The position numbers and the translations under genes are program-made. A model generated the notes under the pieces. It saw only the letters and a list, made by a program, of their open reading frames with translations, did no database searches and was not told the origin of the DNA. From Ostreococcus lucimarinus CCE9901 (taxonomy: Eukaryota; Chlorophyta; Mamiellophyceae; Mamiellales; Bathycoccaceae): a DNA stretch of 64,000 nt. Location: contig NC_009363.1 in NCBI RefSeq assembly GCF_000092065.1, positions 434,001 to 498,000 on the forward strand, written 5' to 3'. Below, piece by piece: positions 1-10,400 of the stretch. Within the stretch, counting starts at the first letter, position 1; every line of letters begins with the position of its first letter.

Positions 1-960
1 GAATAGGTTCACGCAGAAGATAGCCATCTCCAATCCGTGCCCGATGAGCGGAGGCCCCCACGTGGACCAAGACTCGTGCATCACCGCCTTTTGAATCGTC
101 GCCCCGAGCCCGCCCGCGACGGACAGCGCTAATCGCATGTAACTCATCGCCCCCGAACCTTTGGAGTGTACGGACTCCCACAACTGCGGCACGTATCGCG
201 TGGTTTCTAAAACTGCGTTCGTCAACCCTAAGAAAATCGCATAACGTTCAAACTCAAAACACGTCGATCCGAACAACATCCTCGCGACGGGCGCCGCGAG
301 CAACGCGCACGGCACCGCCCACAACGCTAACCCGTACCACGCCGCCTTACGCTTAGACATGACGTACCCAAAGTATTCCGTCTTGCGATCGCTCGTGAAG
401 TGCGCCGCGAGCGGGTAGAGCGGTATCCACAGCAACGTGTAAATCAACGTGTAATACAGCGTCAACAGCGACGCCTGACACCGCTCGTACTCGTACCCCG
501 CCGCTCCCGCGACGCACCGTCGGATCTGCTCGTAATGCAGAATGAACACATTCATCGTCGCGCACACGTTCGACACGTTCATCAGCGCCAACGAGCTCAG
601 CGACAGCCCCTCCGAAGTCCCCAACACCACCACCTTCAGGTACTGCGGCACCGCCCCGAGCACGCACCCGCTGATGAAGACGAACATCACCGCCGTCGCC
701 GCGTCGCTCGAGCGATACGCGTCGACGAAGCACGACGTGTCCGTCACCGGCCGGAAATCGACGCCGTCGGTGATGATTTTCGCGTGTTCGTTCAAGTCAT
801 CGAGCGACGACGTCCCGCGCGTCTTCGCCGCGCCGAGTCGCCGCAGCGTCGCCGCGCCGGCGTCCGCGACGCCGCTCGCGGACGTCGACGCGCTCGAGGC
901 CGTGCGTCCGAGCGCGGCGACGCGTCCGAGCGTCGCCTCGACGACCGACGCGAGCACCAT
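1..960 (-). CDS. PQ-loop repeat membrane protein (partial, 3' end outside the window)
   Basis: Reading the minus strand from an ATG at 960..958 gives 320 codons without a stop, running off the left edge. After a roughly 80-residue polar N-terminus the protein is a string of hydrophobic segments. It has two proline-glutamine motifs, GAVPQYLKVV followed by a Ser/Leu-rich stretch, and later RYVPQLWESVHSKG. This is the pattern of PQ-loop (MtN3-like fold) proteins such as lysosomal amino-acid exporters. Substrate and membrane cannot be told from sequence. An N-terminal extension before the first PQ repeat could be a targeting sequence. It is divergent to the cyclo-ligase gene, with about 125 bp between starts. 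Confidence 0.7.
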   Translation of the reverse strand, partial: MVLASVVEATLGRVAALGRTASSASTSASGVADAGAATLRRLGAAKTRGTSSLDDLNEHAKIITDGVDFRPVTDTSCFVDAYRSSDAATAVMFVFISGCVLGAVPQYLKVVVLGTSEGLSLSSLALMNVSNVCATMNVFILHYEQIRRCVAGAAGYEYERCQASLLTLYYTLIYTLLWIPLYPLAAHFTSDRKTEYFGYVMSKRKAAWYGLALWAVPCALLAAPVARMLFGSTCFEFERYAIFLGLTNAVLETTRYVPQLWESVHSKGSGAMSYMRLALSVAGGLGATIQKAVMHESWSTWGPPLIGHGLEMAIFCVNLF

Positions 961-1086
961 GCGCGCCGTTCTGGCGCCGTGGGTGTTGCGGGGCGGTCGC
1001 AGACGCCGACGCGCGGCGACGCGCGGCGACGCGCGCGCGCTCGAGCGCGCGAATCGCGCGAATCGCGCGCGGGCGTTCGAGCGCGC

Positions 1087-1875
1087 ATGCGCGGACTCGC
1101 GCGCGCGCTCGCGCTCGCGGACGCGCGCGCGTGGACGCGCGGACGCGCGCGCGCGGGACGGATGGCGTCGAGCGCGCGCGACGGCGACGGCGATGGCGAC
1201 GCGAAGCGGTCGATGCGCCGCGCGGCGCGGGACGCGCTGAGACTGATGACGACGGAGGCGATGCGCGCCGCGGACGCGGCGATCGCGGGACGGTTGAGGG
1301 AGATGAAGGCGTCGGCGAACGCGCGGCGCGTCGGCGCGTACTTGGCGAGCGAACGCCTGCGAGAGTGCTCGATGGCGACGTACATCGACGACGCCGCGGT
1401 GCGAGGGGCGACGGACGACGTCATGGTTTTCGTGCCGATCGTTGACGACGCCGGGTCGTCGTCGATGCGCATGCTTCACGTGCGAGACGTCGAGGCGGAC
1501 GCGACTCGCGGCGCGTACGATTTGGCCGAGCCGCGCGAGACGTACGCGGACGGGTCGCGGCGCTTAGACGCGGTGAGGGACATCGCGAAGGTTGGCGCGT
1601 TGGACGTCGTCGTCGTTCCTGGCGTGGCGTTCGGCGAGGATGGGCGCAGACTCGGTCGCGGAGGCGGGTATTACGACGCGTTTTTGACGCGGTACGCCGA
1701 CGAGGCGGCGCGCGTCGGCGCGACGCCGCCACTCGTCGTCGCCCTCGCGTACGGGTGTCAAGTCTACCCCCCAGGTGCCGTTCCCGTGGACGCGCACGAT
1801 AAGTTAGTCGATATCATCGTCACCGAAACCCGCACGATCGCGTGCACCGACCGAGGCGTCGCCGCGGCGTCGTAA
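1087..1875 (+). CDS. 5-formyltetrahydrofolate cyclo-ligase, probably organellar
   Basis: The predicted enzyme converts 5-formyl-THF to 5,10-methenyl-THF with ATP, returning the storage or inhibitory folate to one-carbon metabolism. The 262-residue protein carries the family hallmark GRGGGYYDAFL in its C-terminal half, followed by ALAYGCQV and a late VPVDAHDKLVD motif typical of the family. The first in-frame ATG used here gives an Ala/Arg-rich leader suggestive of plastid or mitochondrial import. A second ATG at 1162 would give a shorter 237-residue cytosolic-like form. Which start is used is uncertain. The same frame is open further upstream but that part only reflects GC-rich antisense sequence of the neighbour. 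Confidence 0.85.
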   Translation: MRGLARALALADARAWTRGRARAGRMASSARDGDGDGDAKRSMRRAARDALRLMTTEAMRAADAAIAGRLREMKASANARRVGAYLASERLRECSMATYIDDAAVRGATDDVMVFVPIVDDAGSSSMRMLHVRDVEADATRGAYDLAEPRETYADGSRRLDAVRDIAKVGALDVVVVPGVAFGEDGRRLGRGGGYYDAFLTRYADEAARVGATPPLVVALAYGCQVYPPGAVPVDAHDKLVDIIVTETRTIACTDRGVAAAS

Positions 1876-1917
1876 CCGCCGCACTGCGGGACGCGCCGTG
1901 GCGACGGCTCGCGCGTC

Positions 1918-2832
1918 ATGTCCGACACCGTGAGCGATTTTTGGCGCCAAAAATACGAAACAGACGCGCGAAAAAACTGGGACGTCTTTTACAAGACGCA
2001 CGCGACGAATTTCTTCAAGGATCGGCACTGGTTGGCGCGCGAATGGCCGGACGTGTTCGCCAAACCTCCCGAGGAAACCGCGCTCGAGGACGTCGACGAG
2101 GACATGGGCGCGCGCGTGGACCGCGCGCGAGGTCCCGCGCCGTCGTACGCGCCTCGTGAAGACGCGCCGCGCGCGTTTCTAGAGCTCGGGTGCGGGGTCG
2201 GGAACACGGTGTTTCCGCTGCTCGAGCTCGACGCCGAAGCGACGGTGTACTGCTGCGATTTTAGTAAGCGCGCGATAGATATGGTGCTCGAACGCGCGGC
2301 GACGCTGCCGCCACGCGATCGCGATCGCGTCAAGGCGTTCGTGTGCGACGCGACGTGTGAGAGCTTGTTGGAGAACGTACCCGCCGGATGCGTCGACGTC
2401 GCCACGATGGTGTTCGCGCTGAGCGCGATGTCGCGAGAGAAGATGAAGTACTGCGTACGAAATCTATCGACCGTCATGCGAGACGGTCAACGAGGCGCAA
2501 TATGCGTTCGTGACTACGCCGCGGGGGATTTAGCGCAGGAAAGGTTCGAAGGGAAGGTGGCGGCGAATCAAAAGTTGTCGGAAAACTTTTATGTGCGACA
2601 CGACGGCACGCGCGCGTACTACTTCACAATAGAAGATTTGGTGGCTTTATTCGCCGAGGAGGGAATGGAGATGCGCGAGGTGTTCATTCATCAGCGCACG
2701 ATCACCAATAGAGCGGATTCTTTGGACATGAATAGACGATGGATCCAAGCGAATTTCGCCAGCGCAAAAATCTGTCCAATGACGTTTGCGCCTCCCGAGC
2801 GTCTCAAACCGACGACGCCGTGGGGAAAGTGA
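1918..2832 (+). CDS. METTL2/6/8-type SAM methyltransferase (probable tRNA m3C methyltransferase)
   Basis: The protein has 304 residues. The N-terminus has the family signature WDVFYKTH, then FFKDRHWL, found in METTL2, METTL6 and METTL8, which make 3-methylcytidine at position 32 of certain tRNAs. The SAM-binding motif I is LELGCGVGNTVFP. Later come CDFSKRAID (motif II region) and the aromatic/Arg-containing DYAAGD region. There is no obvious targeting peptide, so a nucleo-cytosolic location is likely. It starts 42 bp after the cyclo-ligase stop on the same strand. Specific tRNA substrates are inferred from family, not seen. Confidence 0.85.
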   Translation: MSDTVSDFWRQKYETDARKNWDVFYKTHATNFFKDRHWLAREWPDVFAKPPEETALEDVDEDMGARVDRARGPAPSYAPREDAPRAFLELGCGVGNTVFPLLELDAEATVYCCDFSKRAIDMVLERAATLPPRDRDRVKAFVCDATCESLLENVPAGCVDVATMVFALSAMSREKMKYCVRNLSTVMRDGQRGAICVRDYAAGDLAQERFEGKVAANQKLSENFYVRHDGTRAYYFTIEDLVALFAEEGMEMREVFIHQRTITNRADSLDMNRRWIQANFASAKICPMTFAPPERLKPTTPWGK

Positions 2833-3028
2833 ACATCTGCGCATGGATGTGGTGGTGGTTGTTGAAAGTAGTACGCGTGGAACGCGTGGGGTGTTAGTGC
2901 GTTGGAACCTCTTCGGCGCGTCTTCGCGAAACCGTCTGGAAACGACACGAATGGACGAAGAACGATGCGCGCGCGTAAGCAATACGATGGTATTATTAAT
3001 GTGCAACGATCGAGGCGATACGACGAGA

Positions 3029-3760
3029 TCAATCAGCCTTCAAGAATCCCTTGGCGTCCAAATACTCGATGATTTTGTGCGCCATGTCTCGCGGCGGCGC
3101 CAAGACGCCGTCCTCCTTGGCGACTTCCATTTCAATCTCCGCGTTCACCGGTTCTTCGTACGGATCGTCGATGCCGGTGAATCCCTTAATCTTACCCGCC
3201 CGAGCAGCCTTGTAAAGCCCCTTCGGGTCGCGTTCCTCGCACACGCTCAACGGAATCTTCATGTACACCTCGACGAAGCGGTCGCCGACGCGTTCCCGCA
3301 CCGCCAACCGATCCTTCTTATACGGCGAAATGAAGCTCACGAGCGTGATCATCCCGCTATCCGCGTACAGTTTCGAAACCTCACCGATCCTGCGAATGTT
3401 CTCCTCTCGATCGGCCGCGGTGAACCCCAAATTCGAGTTCAACCCGTGTCGAATGTTGTCGCCGTCGAGCACCTGCGCGATCTTCCCTCGCTTGAACAGT
3501 TCGTGCTCGAGCGTGTACGCCACCGTGGACTTCCCCGATCCCGACAGGCCGGTGAACCAAAGCACGCACCCTCGCTGCCCGAGCGCCCTCTCGCGCGTCT
3601 CGCGATCGACCGCGCCCTCGTGCCACTTGATGTTCGTCGACTCGCCCACCTTGTACGCGTCGACCGCGCGCGCGCGCGCGTGCGTCATCGTCGCCGGCGT
3701 CGCGAGCGCGCGCGCGTCGACCGCGCGCCGCGCGAGTTCCCTCGCTCCGCGGCGAAGCAT
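3029..3760 (-). CDS. Adenylyl-sulfate (APS) kinase
   Basis: This enzyme phosphorylates APS to PAPS, the sulfate donor for sulfotransferases. From the ATG at 3760 the protein is 243 residues with an Arg/Ala-rich leader of about 45 residues, fitting an organellar transit peptide. It has the P-loop GLSGSGKST, then DGDNIRHGLN, the SFISPYKKDR motif, the KIPLSVCEERDPKGLYKKA-like region (here LYKAARAG) and GFTGIDDPYEEP, all diagnostic. The reading frame continues 85 codons upstream of this start as Arg-rich low-complexity sequence, which I consider 5' flank. The gene converges with the METTL gene, about 200 bp apart. Confidence 0.9.
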   Translation of the reverse strand: MLRRGARELARRAVDARALATPATMTHARARAVDAYKVGESTNIKWHEGAVDRETRERALGQRGCVLWFTGLSGSGKSTVAYTLEHELFKRGKIAQVLDGDNIRHGLNSNLGFTAADREENIRRIGEVSKLYADSGMITLVSFISPYKKDRLAVRERVGDRFVEVYMKIPLSVCEERDPKGLYKAARAGKIKGFTGIDDPYEEPVNAEIEMEVAKEDGVLAPPRDMAHKIIEYLDAKGFLKAD

Positions 3761-4055
3761 GCGTCGCGCGTCGTGCGCGCGCGCGCGTGTGCGCGCGCGC
3801 GCGGGTCGACCGCGAAACCCTCGCGCGCGGGTCGATCGACGCGCGATCGATCGCGCGTCGATCGCGATCGACCCTCGCGCGAGTTTCGATCGCCGAAATT
3901 CGAACCTCGCCCGCGCGGGTCGAAAAAGCGCGGGAGAGGGGAACCGTCGCTGAGTCAGTGCCTTTTCACGAAGTCGCATGCGATTGCGCGCATCGCGACG
4001 CGCGACGCGACACACGGCGACGCGCGCGCTCGTAAACGACGCGCACCGACGCGAA

Positions 4056-4886
4056 ATGACGTACTTTGAAGCGCTCGGCGAAGCGCTGCGCGATTTGCTC
4101 GAACCCGCGGCGGTGGGGGCGACGAAGGTGACGACGAAGGGACCGAAGAATTCGGCGCTCGCGGACGCGGACGTGACCGTGGACGTGAACGGCGCGGCGA
4201 GAGCGATCGCGGTGGACGCGAAGCAAACGTTTGAACTGCCGATCGATGGGGTGAAGTTGGTGGCGAAGGCGAATCATCACGGGGATCTGAGCGCGGACGT
4301 GGTGGCGAGCGGATTGGCGCTGAGCGGACTCGACGTGGCGGTGGAGGGATTGGCGCGCGATACCGCGAACGCGACGATCGGGGCGAAGCTCGCGATCGAT
4401 TCCGTCGGGATCACGGCTGATTCGGCGTTGGCGGGCGGTGATATCGTCGCGAGCGCGTGCTACGCGTTCGATGATAACACCGCGCTCGGGGCCAAGGCGA
4501 CGGTGTCGCCCTCGAGCGGGGGTCTGGCCGACTGGACGCTCGCGGCCCAGCGACGAGATGGACCGACGACTTTGAGCGCGGCGTTGAGTGATGGTGGGAA
4601 TACCGTCGCTTTGGGCGTCACGAGCGAGCTCGACGCGAAGACGACCGCGGGTTTGGAAGCCAAGCTCGCGATGGGCGGAGAACGCAATTCGTTGAGCTAC
4701 GCGCTCGGCGTGAGCAAGACGCTCCAATCCGGCGACACCATGCGTGTCGTGCACTCGAATCACGGTGACACGGACGTGACATACACCACGACGCTCTGCG
4801 AAGGCGCCATCGCCACGGGGTGCTTGCGTATGGCGTCCAAGGGGCATCACTACAAGACTGGCTTCTCCGTCGCGATGGGGCAATAA
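4056..4886 (+). CDS. VDAC/Porin_3-like mitochondrial outer-membrane beta-barrel protein
   Basis: The protein is 276 residues, the usual length of VDAC. It begins with a short amphipathic N-terminal helix (MTYFEALGEALRDLLEP) followed by a glycine- and alanine-rich run of alternating hydrophobic/polar residues that fits about 19 beta strands, and ends KTGFSVAMGQ, like the last strand of porins of this family. No cleavable signal is visible, as expected for VDAC. It would pass metabolites such as ATP across the mitochondrial outer membrane. The identification rests on overall pattern, since VDAC sequences diverge strongly. Tom40 or a plastid porin are alternatives. Confidence 0.6.
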   Translation: MTYFEALGEALRDLLEPAAVGATKVTTKGPKNSALADADVTVDVNGAARAIAVDAKQTFELPIDGVKLVAKANHHGDLSADVVASGLALSGLDVAVEGLARDTANATIGAKLAIDSVGITADSALAGGDIVASACYAFDDNTALGAKATVSPSSGGLADWTLAAQRRDGPTTLSAALSDGGNTVALGVTSELDAKTTAGLEAKLAMGGERNSLSYALGVSKTLQSGDTMRVVHSNHGDTDVTYTTTLCEGAIATGCLRMASKGHHYKTGFSVAMGQ

Positions 4887-5091
4887 TCCCCCGCCGTTCG
4901 TCGTCGCACCAGACTCATCGAACAAATTTTGTTTTACAAAACCAACGTGTACGTTGACCGACATGAATAAATATGTCCTACCGGTCTCTTTTCTACAGAT
5001 CTACTCGTATACCCACGCCAAAGTAGGTGGCGAATAATACAATCTTGTCAATAACATGCGTATTCGTATTCAAACTTTTTGCGGTCTCTCT

Positions 5092-7281
5092 TCACTTTTG
5101 CAGCGGATTATACGCCATGGCGCTTCGGGATACATTCCGCGTGAGCGTCTGCACGTCTCTCGAGTGCTCCAGCTCGTGCGCCTTTTCCATGATGCTCTCC
5201 ATCGTGGCGTCGGCGTCGGGGAACGATGTGGAAAATCCGAGCATGGAGACGCGATGTTGCTCGTCGGAATTTCTCGGCGAATCCGAGCCAGCTTGAAGCG
5301 AGAGTTGCTTGAGACTCGCGAAAGTATCACTGTCGCCTCGCGCCGATTTATCACGCACCATTGTACTGAATCGATTTATGACTTCGAACACGTTTCGCAC
5401 GCTTTGCCGTCGCGCGCTCTTTTGATTCGACTCGTCAGGCGCCGAAGTCGACAAGACGTCCTTCTCTGCGGCTTCAACTTCGACCAGCGCTGCGTCGACG
5501 ACTTTTGCGGCTTCGAGATGCCGCTCCTCGGCGATCGCGTAGTCTTTGTTCAGCTGTGCGATTTCGTCGTCGAGTGAGCTCGCCCAAGTGTGAGCCTCGT
5601 CGGACATGTTCTTCGTGGCGTTGTATTGCTCTTCGTACACCTTGACCGCAGCGTGCGCCATCTTGCACGCAATCGTCGCTCGTTGCGCCTCCATATAGCA
5701 CACGCGCTCGTCGTCCGCGGCAGCATAATACTCCTCTATGCCGTTTTTGATTTCCTCATCGACGTCATCCAGCAAAGTACGCGTCGACGCCTCGAGCGCG
5801 CGCATCTCAGCCATGCACTGACTCGTGGCGTCATTTAACGAGGCTTCGGCGCGATCGCGTGCGGTGAGCGCGGCGGCGGCCTCGATGTCGAACACTTTAT
5901 CGATCTTCTTCGGTGACTTCCGCCCCACCGCGTCGATAGCGTTCATGAGCGCCTCTTCGAGCCTTGACGTCATCTCGTCGTACGCGGTGAACATAGTCTT
6001 CGTGACGTTGGACGCCCGCAGGGCAAACTCCTTCTGCCTAAACTCCAACAAATCAACGCTCGAGTCCATGGACGTTCGCACGGCTTGACGAAACGTCGTT
6101 AAAATACCCTTTTTGCGGTCGCGCGCGTTCTGCAACGCCGTCCGCGCGGCGTGGATTCGCGCCGAAGCCTCCGCCATGTTCACGTCGGCGGCGAGACGCT
6201 TGTCTTCCAACACTCGCGTGTTCTCAAACTCGCGATCGCGCGTCTCTTCGGCGGCTATAAACGTAGCCCGAGCGCGCGTCGCAGACGCCAGTCGTCTACC
6301 CTTCTTTTCTTTAATCTTCGTCAAGTGTTCACCGATATCCGAATGCGCCCGCTTCGTCGACTTGAGCTCCCAGAGCGCCACCGTGTGCGCGAGCTTCTTC
6401 ACCACGAGCGTCGCTTTGTGCGCCGCAGCGCGCGCATCGCCTTCTCTAGCTCGCGCGACGGTCACCATTACATCCCATGGCATCAATGTCGCCGTCTTCA
6501 CGCGTGGCGGCGTCGATACAACCGCACCGTCGTCCTCGCCGCCGTCTCCGCCGCTCGACCCCGCGCGCGGCTCGTCGTGTTCGCCTTCGCTCTTCGCGCG
6601 CGCCTCCGCTTCCGCCTCTCGCGTCGCCGCTTCCGCCTCGATCACGAGCTCACGCAGCCGCTCTTCCTCCACGCGCGCCGCCGCGAGTCTGCTCTCCATC
6701 ACGCGCGCCGCGGCCAACCGCGTATCGACGCCAATCGACAGAAACCAGTGCGCCTCCTCCTCGTGCTCCACCACCGGCACCGAGCTCGTGAAGCTTCCCC
6801 GTCGTTCGTGCGTCGGCATCCCGTAAATCGTCCCTCCGCCGACCTCGCGCCCGGAAGAATCGCTCTCGAATCCATTCCCGTGCGTCGTCGTCGCGCCGTC
6901 GTCGTCCCGTTCGCCGCCGCCGCCGCCGCCGCCGCTCGCCACCGCGCGTCCGCCGAACAGCCGTCCCCGCCATCCCTCCCCGTGTTCCTCCCCCTCGTCG
7001 TCGCTCAGTCCCGCGAACTTCACCAGCGACACCTTTCGCGTCATTCCTCGCTCCCGTCCCTCCAGATCGCGCTCGCTCCCGCACGGCGTCGTCGCCGCGC
7101 TCGACGCCGCCGTCCCGGTCGAGTGCGAATCGCGCGCGCTCGCCAATTCGCCCGCGATCGACGACGATTTCAGGATCGATCGCGCCGGCAGCGCGTGCGG
7201 GCCCGGCGGCGCGCGCTTCGTCGACGGCGCGCCCGCGCGCGCGCCGTCGCGGTCGATCGCGCGCGCGCACGCCGCGCCCAT
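5092..7281 (-). CDS. Large coiled-coil protein of unknown function
   Basis: The protein has 729 residues from the ATG at 7281; an in-frame ATG at 7335 would add 18. The first 220 residues are low-complexity and Gly/Ser/Asp-rich, including a glycine run near residue 115. From about residue 200 to 640 the sequence is almost entirely charged heptad-like helix (for example RIHAARTALQNARDRKKG and VKVYEEQYNATKNMSDEAH), indicating long coiled coils possibly forming an antiparallel bundle. A Ser-rich tail follows. The N-terminal Met-Gly-Ala-Ala-Cys could allow lipidation. I do not recognise a named family; resemblance to BAR-like or plant DUF632 helical proteins is only in general character. Confidence 0.7.
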   Translation of the reverse strand: MGAACARAIDRDGARAGAPSTKRAPPGPHALPARSILKSSSIAGELASARDSHSTGTAASSAATTPCGSERDLEGRERGMTRKVSLVKFAGLSDDEGEEHGEGWRGRLFGGRAVASGGGGGGGERDDDGATTTHGNGFESDSSGREVGGGTIYGMPTHERRGSFTSSVPVVEHEEEAHWFLSIGVDTRLAAARVMESRLAAARVEEERLRELVIEAEAATREAEAEARAKSEGEHDEPRAGSSGGDGGEDDGAVVSTPPRVKTATLMPWDVMVTVARAREGDARAAAHKATLVVKKLAHTVALWELKSTKRAHSDIGEHLTKIKEKKGRRLASATRARATFIAAEETRDREFENTRVLEDKRLAADVNMAEASARIHAARTALQNARDRKKGILTTFRQAVRTSMDSSVDLLEFRQKEFALRASNVTKTMFTAYDEMTSRLEEALMNAIDAVGRKSPKKIDKVFDIEAAAALTARDRAEASLNDATSQCMAEMRALEASTRTLLDDVDEEIKNGIEEYYAAADDERVCYMEAQRATIACKMAHAAVKVYEEQYNATKNMSDEAHTWASSLDDEIAQLNKDYAIAEERHLEAAKVVDAALVEVEAAEKDVLSTSAPDESNQKSARRQSVRNVFEVINRFSTMVRDKSARGDSDTFASLKQLSLQAGSDSPRNSDEQHRVSMLGFSTSFPDADATMESIMEKAHELEHSRDVQTLTRNVSRSAMAYNPLQK

Positions 7282-7427
7282 GATCGCGATCGGCGCGACG
7301 CGATGTGCCGCCGCGCGAACGATTCGACCGCACACCGATGCGCGCCGTCGGCGCGACGAGCGAGCGCGGCGTCGAGCGCGCGACGACCGCGACGCGCGCG
7401 ACGACGCGCGCGACGACGCGCGCGGGC

Positions 7428-10400
7428 ATGCGTCGAGCGCGGGCGCTCGCGCGCGCGCTCGAACGGATTCGGTTGACGACGAGACGACGAGACGTGTGGA
7501 CGCGCGGCGTCGCGGACGGCGATGGCGCGGGCGCGCGGGACGGCGCGAGCGTCGCGACGAGCGATTCGCTCGACGCGCGCGCGGTCGTGGTGCGTGCGAG
7601 CGCGCGAGGGCGTCGAGGGCGAGGGATCTCTGGTGAACGCGCGCGCGGTTTGATTTTTAAAAGATTGGACGGAGGAAAGACGGGCGACGGGCGAGCGATG
7701 GCGGACTGACGACGACGACGCGCGCGCGAATGATGACGCAGGATCGATTGCGCGCGGGGCTGGCGTACGAGATGAGCAATGGGTGCGCGAACGCGAAGGG
7801 GAAGGCGTTCGACGATTTTCAGAGCTTTCTCACGGCGTCGCTTCGGGAGTTGGAGCGATCGCACGCGTCGCCGATGCTCGCGCACATGGTGCGGGATTCG
7901 ACGGTGTATGGGAATTTGGACGTCGATCGACGACAGCGGTTGCTGCAGAATATGTCGACGGCGCTGCCTGGGGTGATTCAGCGCGGCGAAACGGCGCCGC
8001 CGGCGAGGTCGCCGCAGACGCCGCGAGCGTGGTCGCCGCCGAGCGCTGCGCCGGTGGTCGAGCGCGCGGGGGCGACGTCGGTAGTTTCATCGAACATGGG
8101 TGGTGTCGCGAGCGGGTCGAAGCGGACTCCGGCGGTGGCGGCTGCGAAGACGAAGGAGGACGCGCCGAAGACGAAGGCGCCGACGGTGTCGCGAGATTCG
8201 TCCGAGTTCCCCACCATTATTGTTTTCGATTTAGAGACCACCGGGTTGAGCAAGGAGAAGAGTCGAATCATCGAGCTCGCGGCGCAGTCGCTCTCGGATC
8301 CGTCCGCGGCGTTCAGCACGCTCGTGAATCCCGGTCGGTTTACGATTCCAGCCGCCATCACCTCGCTCACGGGCATCACCAACAGCATGGTGAGCGCTTC
8401 GAACGTGCCGTCGTTCGCGATGGCGGCCGAGCAGTTGGAAGCATTTATTGAAAGCGCCCGCCAGTCGCGCCCGGGGGCGCCGATCTTGCTTGTCGCGCAC
8501 AACGCGCGTCAGTTTGACGCGGCTTTTATGCAGCATGAATACCGTCGTCTTGGGCGTGAGTTGCCGTCGAGTTGGAGATTCTGTGATACCTTGCCGCTCG
8601 CGCGCGCGCTGCTGCGTCCGGAAGGATTGGCAAAGTTCAACATGGATGTCCTACGGGAATACTACGGCGTGTCGATCGATGGTGAAGACACACAAATGCA
8701 CCGCGCAGGGACGGACGCTCGAGTGTTGGCTGAAATCCTCAACAAACTACTCGAGCATCCCAATGCGAAGGACGACGAGCTTGGGTGCTTGGAGAAGTAC
8801 TCATTTTCGCTCGGCGATCCGGGCGCGGGGAGTTTGAAGCGAGCGACCGCGGATGCCAAGTCTGAGAGCGAACGCTCGTCCTACGCGGGCGGCGCGCCGG
8901 GCTGGGGCGGCGGCGGTACAGTGAACTTGAGCGACGGCGAAGAAGCCGACGTCGGTGGTGGATGGGCCGCGGTCGATGAATTCGCAAACGAAGAAAATAT
9001 GGAATTTGAGAGTGACTCGAGCTCGATGTCGTCAAACGATGTGCCTCTTCGAGGTATGCAGAAGCCGTTTTGGGCCGCCGAGGATCCCATCAACGGTATT
9101 CTCCCCGAAACTGTCGACTTTCAGAAACTCGCCGAAATCGCCGCTAAGACGGACACCTCCGAGCTTCGTCTCGACCTAGAGCGATGGAAAGAAACATCGA
9201 TCGAAGCGCTCAAGGATAAAGTCCCGAAGTCGACTATGAAGGCGCTGAAAGCCGAAGGCATCAACACCATCGAAGCCGTATTGCGCAACTGCCCGCGCAA
9301 GTATCAAGAGTACAGCGTTTGGAACAAGTCTCTCGCACAAGGCACACAAGTGACCCTCACTGGGACAGTTCGTTCGATGCAAGTGCGCGATTACATGCGT
9401 GGGCGTGCGATCCCGAACACGGTGTTGGTCGAAGTCGACGTACGCGAGGACGAACTCACGCCGACAGAGGACGATCCGTGGGGCGCAAATAAGCCTCGGT
9501 GCAAAGTTAAAGTGTGGGACTACATTTCGAAGGATGCTCGCGAAGAAATGCCGATCGGTGCTCGGGTGAGTGTCCGCGGCACTTTGGGTACGGGCGATAG
9601 GAACTGCCAGTTCAGCGTGGACGGCGGTCGTGTCGTTCCGATTGCCGCAGATGCGCCGGTATTTGCGTCCGACTCGTCGGAAATTGTCGCCACGTACGCC
9701 AAGCGTGGAGCGATGAGCAATGTTGAGTGGCATCGCGCGGTGAACGCATCGATGGACATTTTCCTAGCGAAGCTTCCCGCCGATCCCATGGAGGTATCGA
9801 TGGGCCGCGATAATCCATTGCTCGCCGAACTCGGATTGCTTTCGCATTCGGAGGCGGTGAAGAATATTCACAGGCCACGAAACGTCGAGGCTGTGGCGCA
9901 AGCGCGAGAGCGATTGGCGTTTGAAGAATTGGTTTTATTACAAGTGGCGCTTCTACAAGAACGCAGTCGTTTACAGGCGCTTCCCGTGTCCGAGTCGACC
10001 GAAGGCGTGTGCATTGTCGGCACTGCTCTCACGGACGAGTTGCGCAGCGAGTTACCGTTTGCGCTTACGCGATCTCAAGAGTCTTCACTCGAAGAAATTT
10101 TGAGCGATATGGCCGGGCCGGCACCGATGTTGCGCCTACTCCAAGGTGATGTGGGGTGCGGTAAGACTGTCGTTGCCGCCATGGCGCTCCTCGCGGCGGT
10201 CGGTGCAGGACATCAAGGCGCGTTCATGGCGCCGACTGAAGTACTCGCCACGCAGCACCACCGCGTGCTCACGGATTTGCTTTCACAAATGCGAGATCCA
10301 CCGAAAGTGGCGTTACTCACTGGTTCAACGAAAACTGCTGAACGTGCGCAAATTCTCGAGGATTTGAATGACGGAAAGATTGGAATTATTGTTGGCACGC

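Noticed and set aside
353-733. 126-residue minus-strand frame over the PQ-loop gene
   Set aside because: Shifted frame of the real gene; the correct frame gives clean membrane helices and two PQ motifs.
400-1086. Open frame upstream of the cyclo-ligase on the plus strand
   Set aside because: It is antisense to the PQ-loop membrane protein and has Arg/His/Gln-rich shadow composition. The domain begins only after 1087.
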